From positions 349,146 through 398,289 of the forward strand of contig VHZZ01000084.1 in the NCBI GenBank assembly GCA_009801015.1: a stretch of DNA of 49,144 nt. The letters are read 5' to 3'. Each line of letters begins with the position of its first letter. The first letter of the stretch is position 1. Below, piece after piece: positions 48,058 to 49,144 of the stretch. The notes beneath the pieces are model-generated. The model had not been told where the DNA came from. It made no database searches and worked only from the letters and a program-made list of their open reading frames with translations. Position numbers and translations under genes: made by a program. The stretch is from Silene noctiflora (taxonomy: Eukaryota > Streptophyta > Magnoliopsida > Caryophyllales > Caryophyllaceae).

Positions 48058-48511
48058 CAGTATTAGAGATGGAATATAAGTTTCAGAAGAGCGGAAATAA
48101 TGAATTGTGAGCTCGAAATACGTAAAAGTAAGTTGAAAGTCAATGTTGAGGGTCGACCCTTTCTTTCCCGCTAACGAAAAATTGTTAAAATTTATTTTAA
48201 GAAACATATCAAAATATTCAAATATATTCACTACTCTACTCTCACTAAATTTTTGATTTTTTTTTTTTTTTTATATCAATCGACCTTTGTACTGTGTTGT
48301 CTATGCACAAATTCTCATTTGTTATAGACAAAACCCGTCACTTTAAAAAGACGTGAGACAAAGGAGCAACTGCGAGAGAAAGTGGAGAGGAATTGTAAAT
48401 AGTCTCTTTGAAGAGACGTCACAAGCAAAACGTTTTTGTTACCTATGATTAACTATGATTAAATCATGAAAATGAAATGAAGAAAATCTCGACTCGTACA
48501 AATTGGTATAA
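48058..48511. other. Intergenic stretch
   Basis: AT-rich sequence with no supported gene. It has an 18-T run near 48257 and a weak RC-type pair (AAACCCGTCACTTTAAAAAG, GAAGAGACGTCACAAGC) that may be another worn MITE of the GTGACGG group (about 48307-48430). Confidence 0.4.
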
Positions 48512-48705
48512 CAATAAGTCTCCCTTGTGACGGATATATCCGTCACAAGTTTGTGACGGGTCAAGTATCACCACTTGGATAAATAAGACAAAAGCAAAAG
48601 TGTCTAGGGAAGGGCAAATAGCTTGTCTTTATCTACTCAAGTGGGTATTATTTGACCTGTCACAAACTTGTGACGGATATCGTCCGTCACAACTGACAAT
48701 TTGTG
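48512..48705. mobile_element. Mutator-like MITE, GTGACGG family (copy D)
   Basis: It starts CAATAAGTCTCCCTTGTGAC and ends CACAACTGACAATTTGTG. The outer palindrome TTGTGACGGATATATCCGTC pairs with GTGACGGATATCGTCCGTCA on the other side. Flanks TTGGTATAA (48503-48511) and TTGGTATAC (48706-48714) differ at one base. Short ORFs inside are not genes. Confidence 0.85.
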
Positions 48706-48825
48706 TTGGTATACATACCAAACGTGGGGTGGCAACTGGCAAGTGGCAAAGTGTCAACTTCTTCAACAGTGTCAGTACTCGATCAGTAGAATAAATCCCA
48801 AGTACAATTGGGTAGTTAATACTTA

Positions 48826-49013
48826 TTGTACTGACGGACATTATCTGTCACAAGTTGAAAATGAATAGCGCCCCTTTGACAATAAGGCAAGTGGGAGGGT
48901 AAGTGGGGGAGAAATGGAGCACCTCATGGATAATGTCACTTGTATATTGTGAGAGAGGCGCAATCCGTTTTTAGTTTGTGACGGATAATGTCCGTCTTCA
49001 ATAAGAATTTGTG
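48826..49013. mobile_element. Mutator-like MITE, GTGACGG family (copy E)
   Basis: It begins TTGTACTGACGGACATTATC and ends GTCTTCAATAAGAATTTGTG. The internal part GACAATAAGGCAAGTGGGAG and the ...TGTGAGAG.GGC end-part match 47361-47558. The target duplication is unclear (TAATACTTA left, TTGTACTTA right), and the left end has lost the usual CTTG start, so this is probably an older copy. Confidence 0.75.
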
Positions 49014-49144
49014 TTGTACTTATACATTATTACCTTAGTAGTTAATAGCTATCTTACTTGGAGTCGGTTAAAGGTATCCCGTATTCAATACAGGTGCGTG
49101 TCTAAAAGTTGGATTCGTCTATTTTTAGAAAAAAAAAAAAAAAA
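49014..49144. other. Right edge, no feature seen
   Basis: Non-coding sequence ending in a run of A at the window edge. Nothing can be assigned. Confidence 0.4.

Overview
This is nuclear DNA from a flowering plant. Five intron-rich plant housekeeping genes lie in an AT-rich background that carries many plant MITEs and tRNA-type SINEs. All five proteins match eudicot families closely. The repeat style (short palindromic MITEs ending in AAGACGG/CCGTCTT or GTGACGG, and an Au-type SINE) made me think of Caryophyllales, but that is only an impression.

Layout from left to right. (1) 637-1109, minus: the first two coding exons of pseudouridine-5'-phosphate glycosidase (PUMY), with a visible peroxisomal PTS2 signal; the gene runs off the left edge. 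(2) 4684-18924, plus: a complete 30-exon CHR5/CHD1-type chromatin remodeller of 1704 aa. (3) 21800-25001, plus: serine-glyoxylate aminotransferase (AGT1/SGAT), 5 exons, 401 aa, with a C-terminal SRI peroxisomal signal. (4) 26372-29925, minus: an RPC31/RPC7-like RNA polymerase III subunit, 8 exons, 203 aa. (5) 33051-36065, plus: a NIPA-type probable magnesium transporter, 9 exons, 355 aa. (6) 37938-45124, minus: a PRAF-type PH-RCC1-FYVE-BRX protein, 9 exons, 1093 aa. I derived every exon junction by reading splice sites and checking that the reading phase closes across the gene. All junctions are GT-AG except two GC-AG introns, one in CHR5 and one in AGT1.

The space between genes holds mobile-element remains and local repeats. 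There is a 3.2-copy tandem array with a ~310-bp unit between the divergent RPC31 and NIPA genes, and a dense MITE block in the last 3.4 kb. Two SINEs have perfect target-site duplications, a third truncated SINE sits in PUMY intron 1, and a Mutator-like element has a perfect 9-bp duplication. No bacterial-type operon, CRISPR array, virus or clearly new system is present. The genes are unrelated housekeeping functions: two peroxisomal metabolic enzymes, one chromatin remodeller, one Pol III subunit, one ion transporter and one membrane-signalling/trafficking regulator. Their adjacency does not suggest a shared pathway. The less ordinary points are the two GC-AG introns, a perfect 23-bp inverted repeat beside an exon-like segment downstream of CHR5, a short upstream ORF overlapping the CHR5 start codon, and the tandem array in the RPC31/NIPA promoter space.
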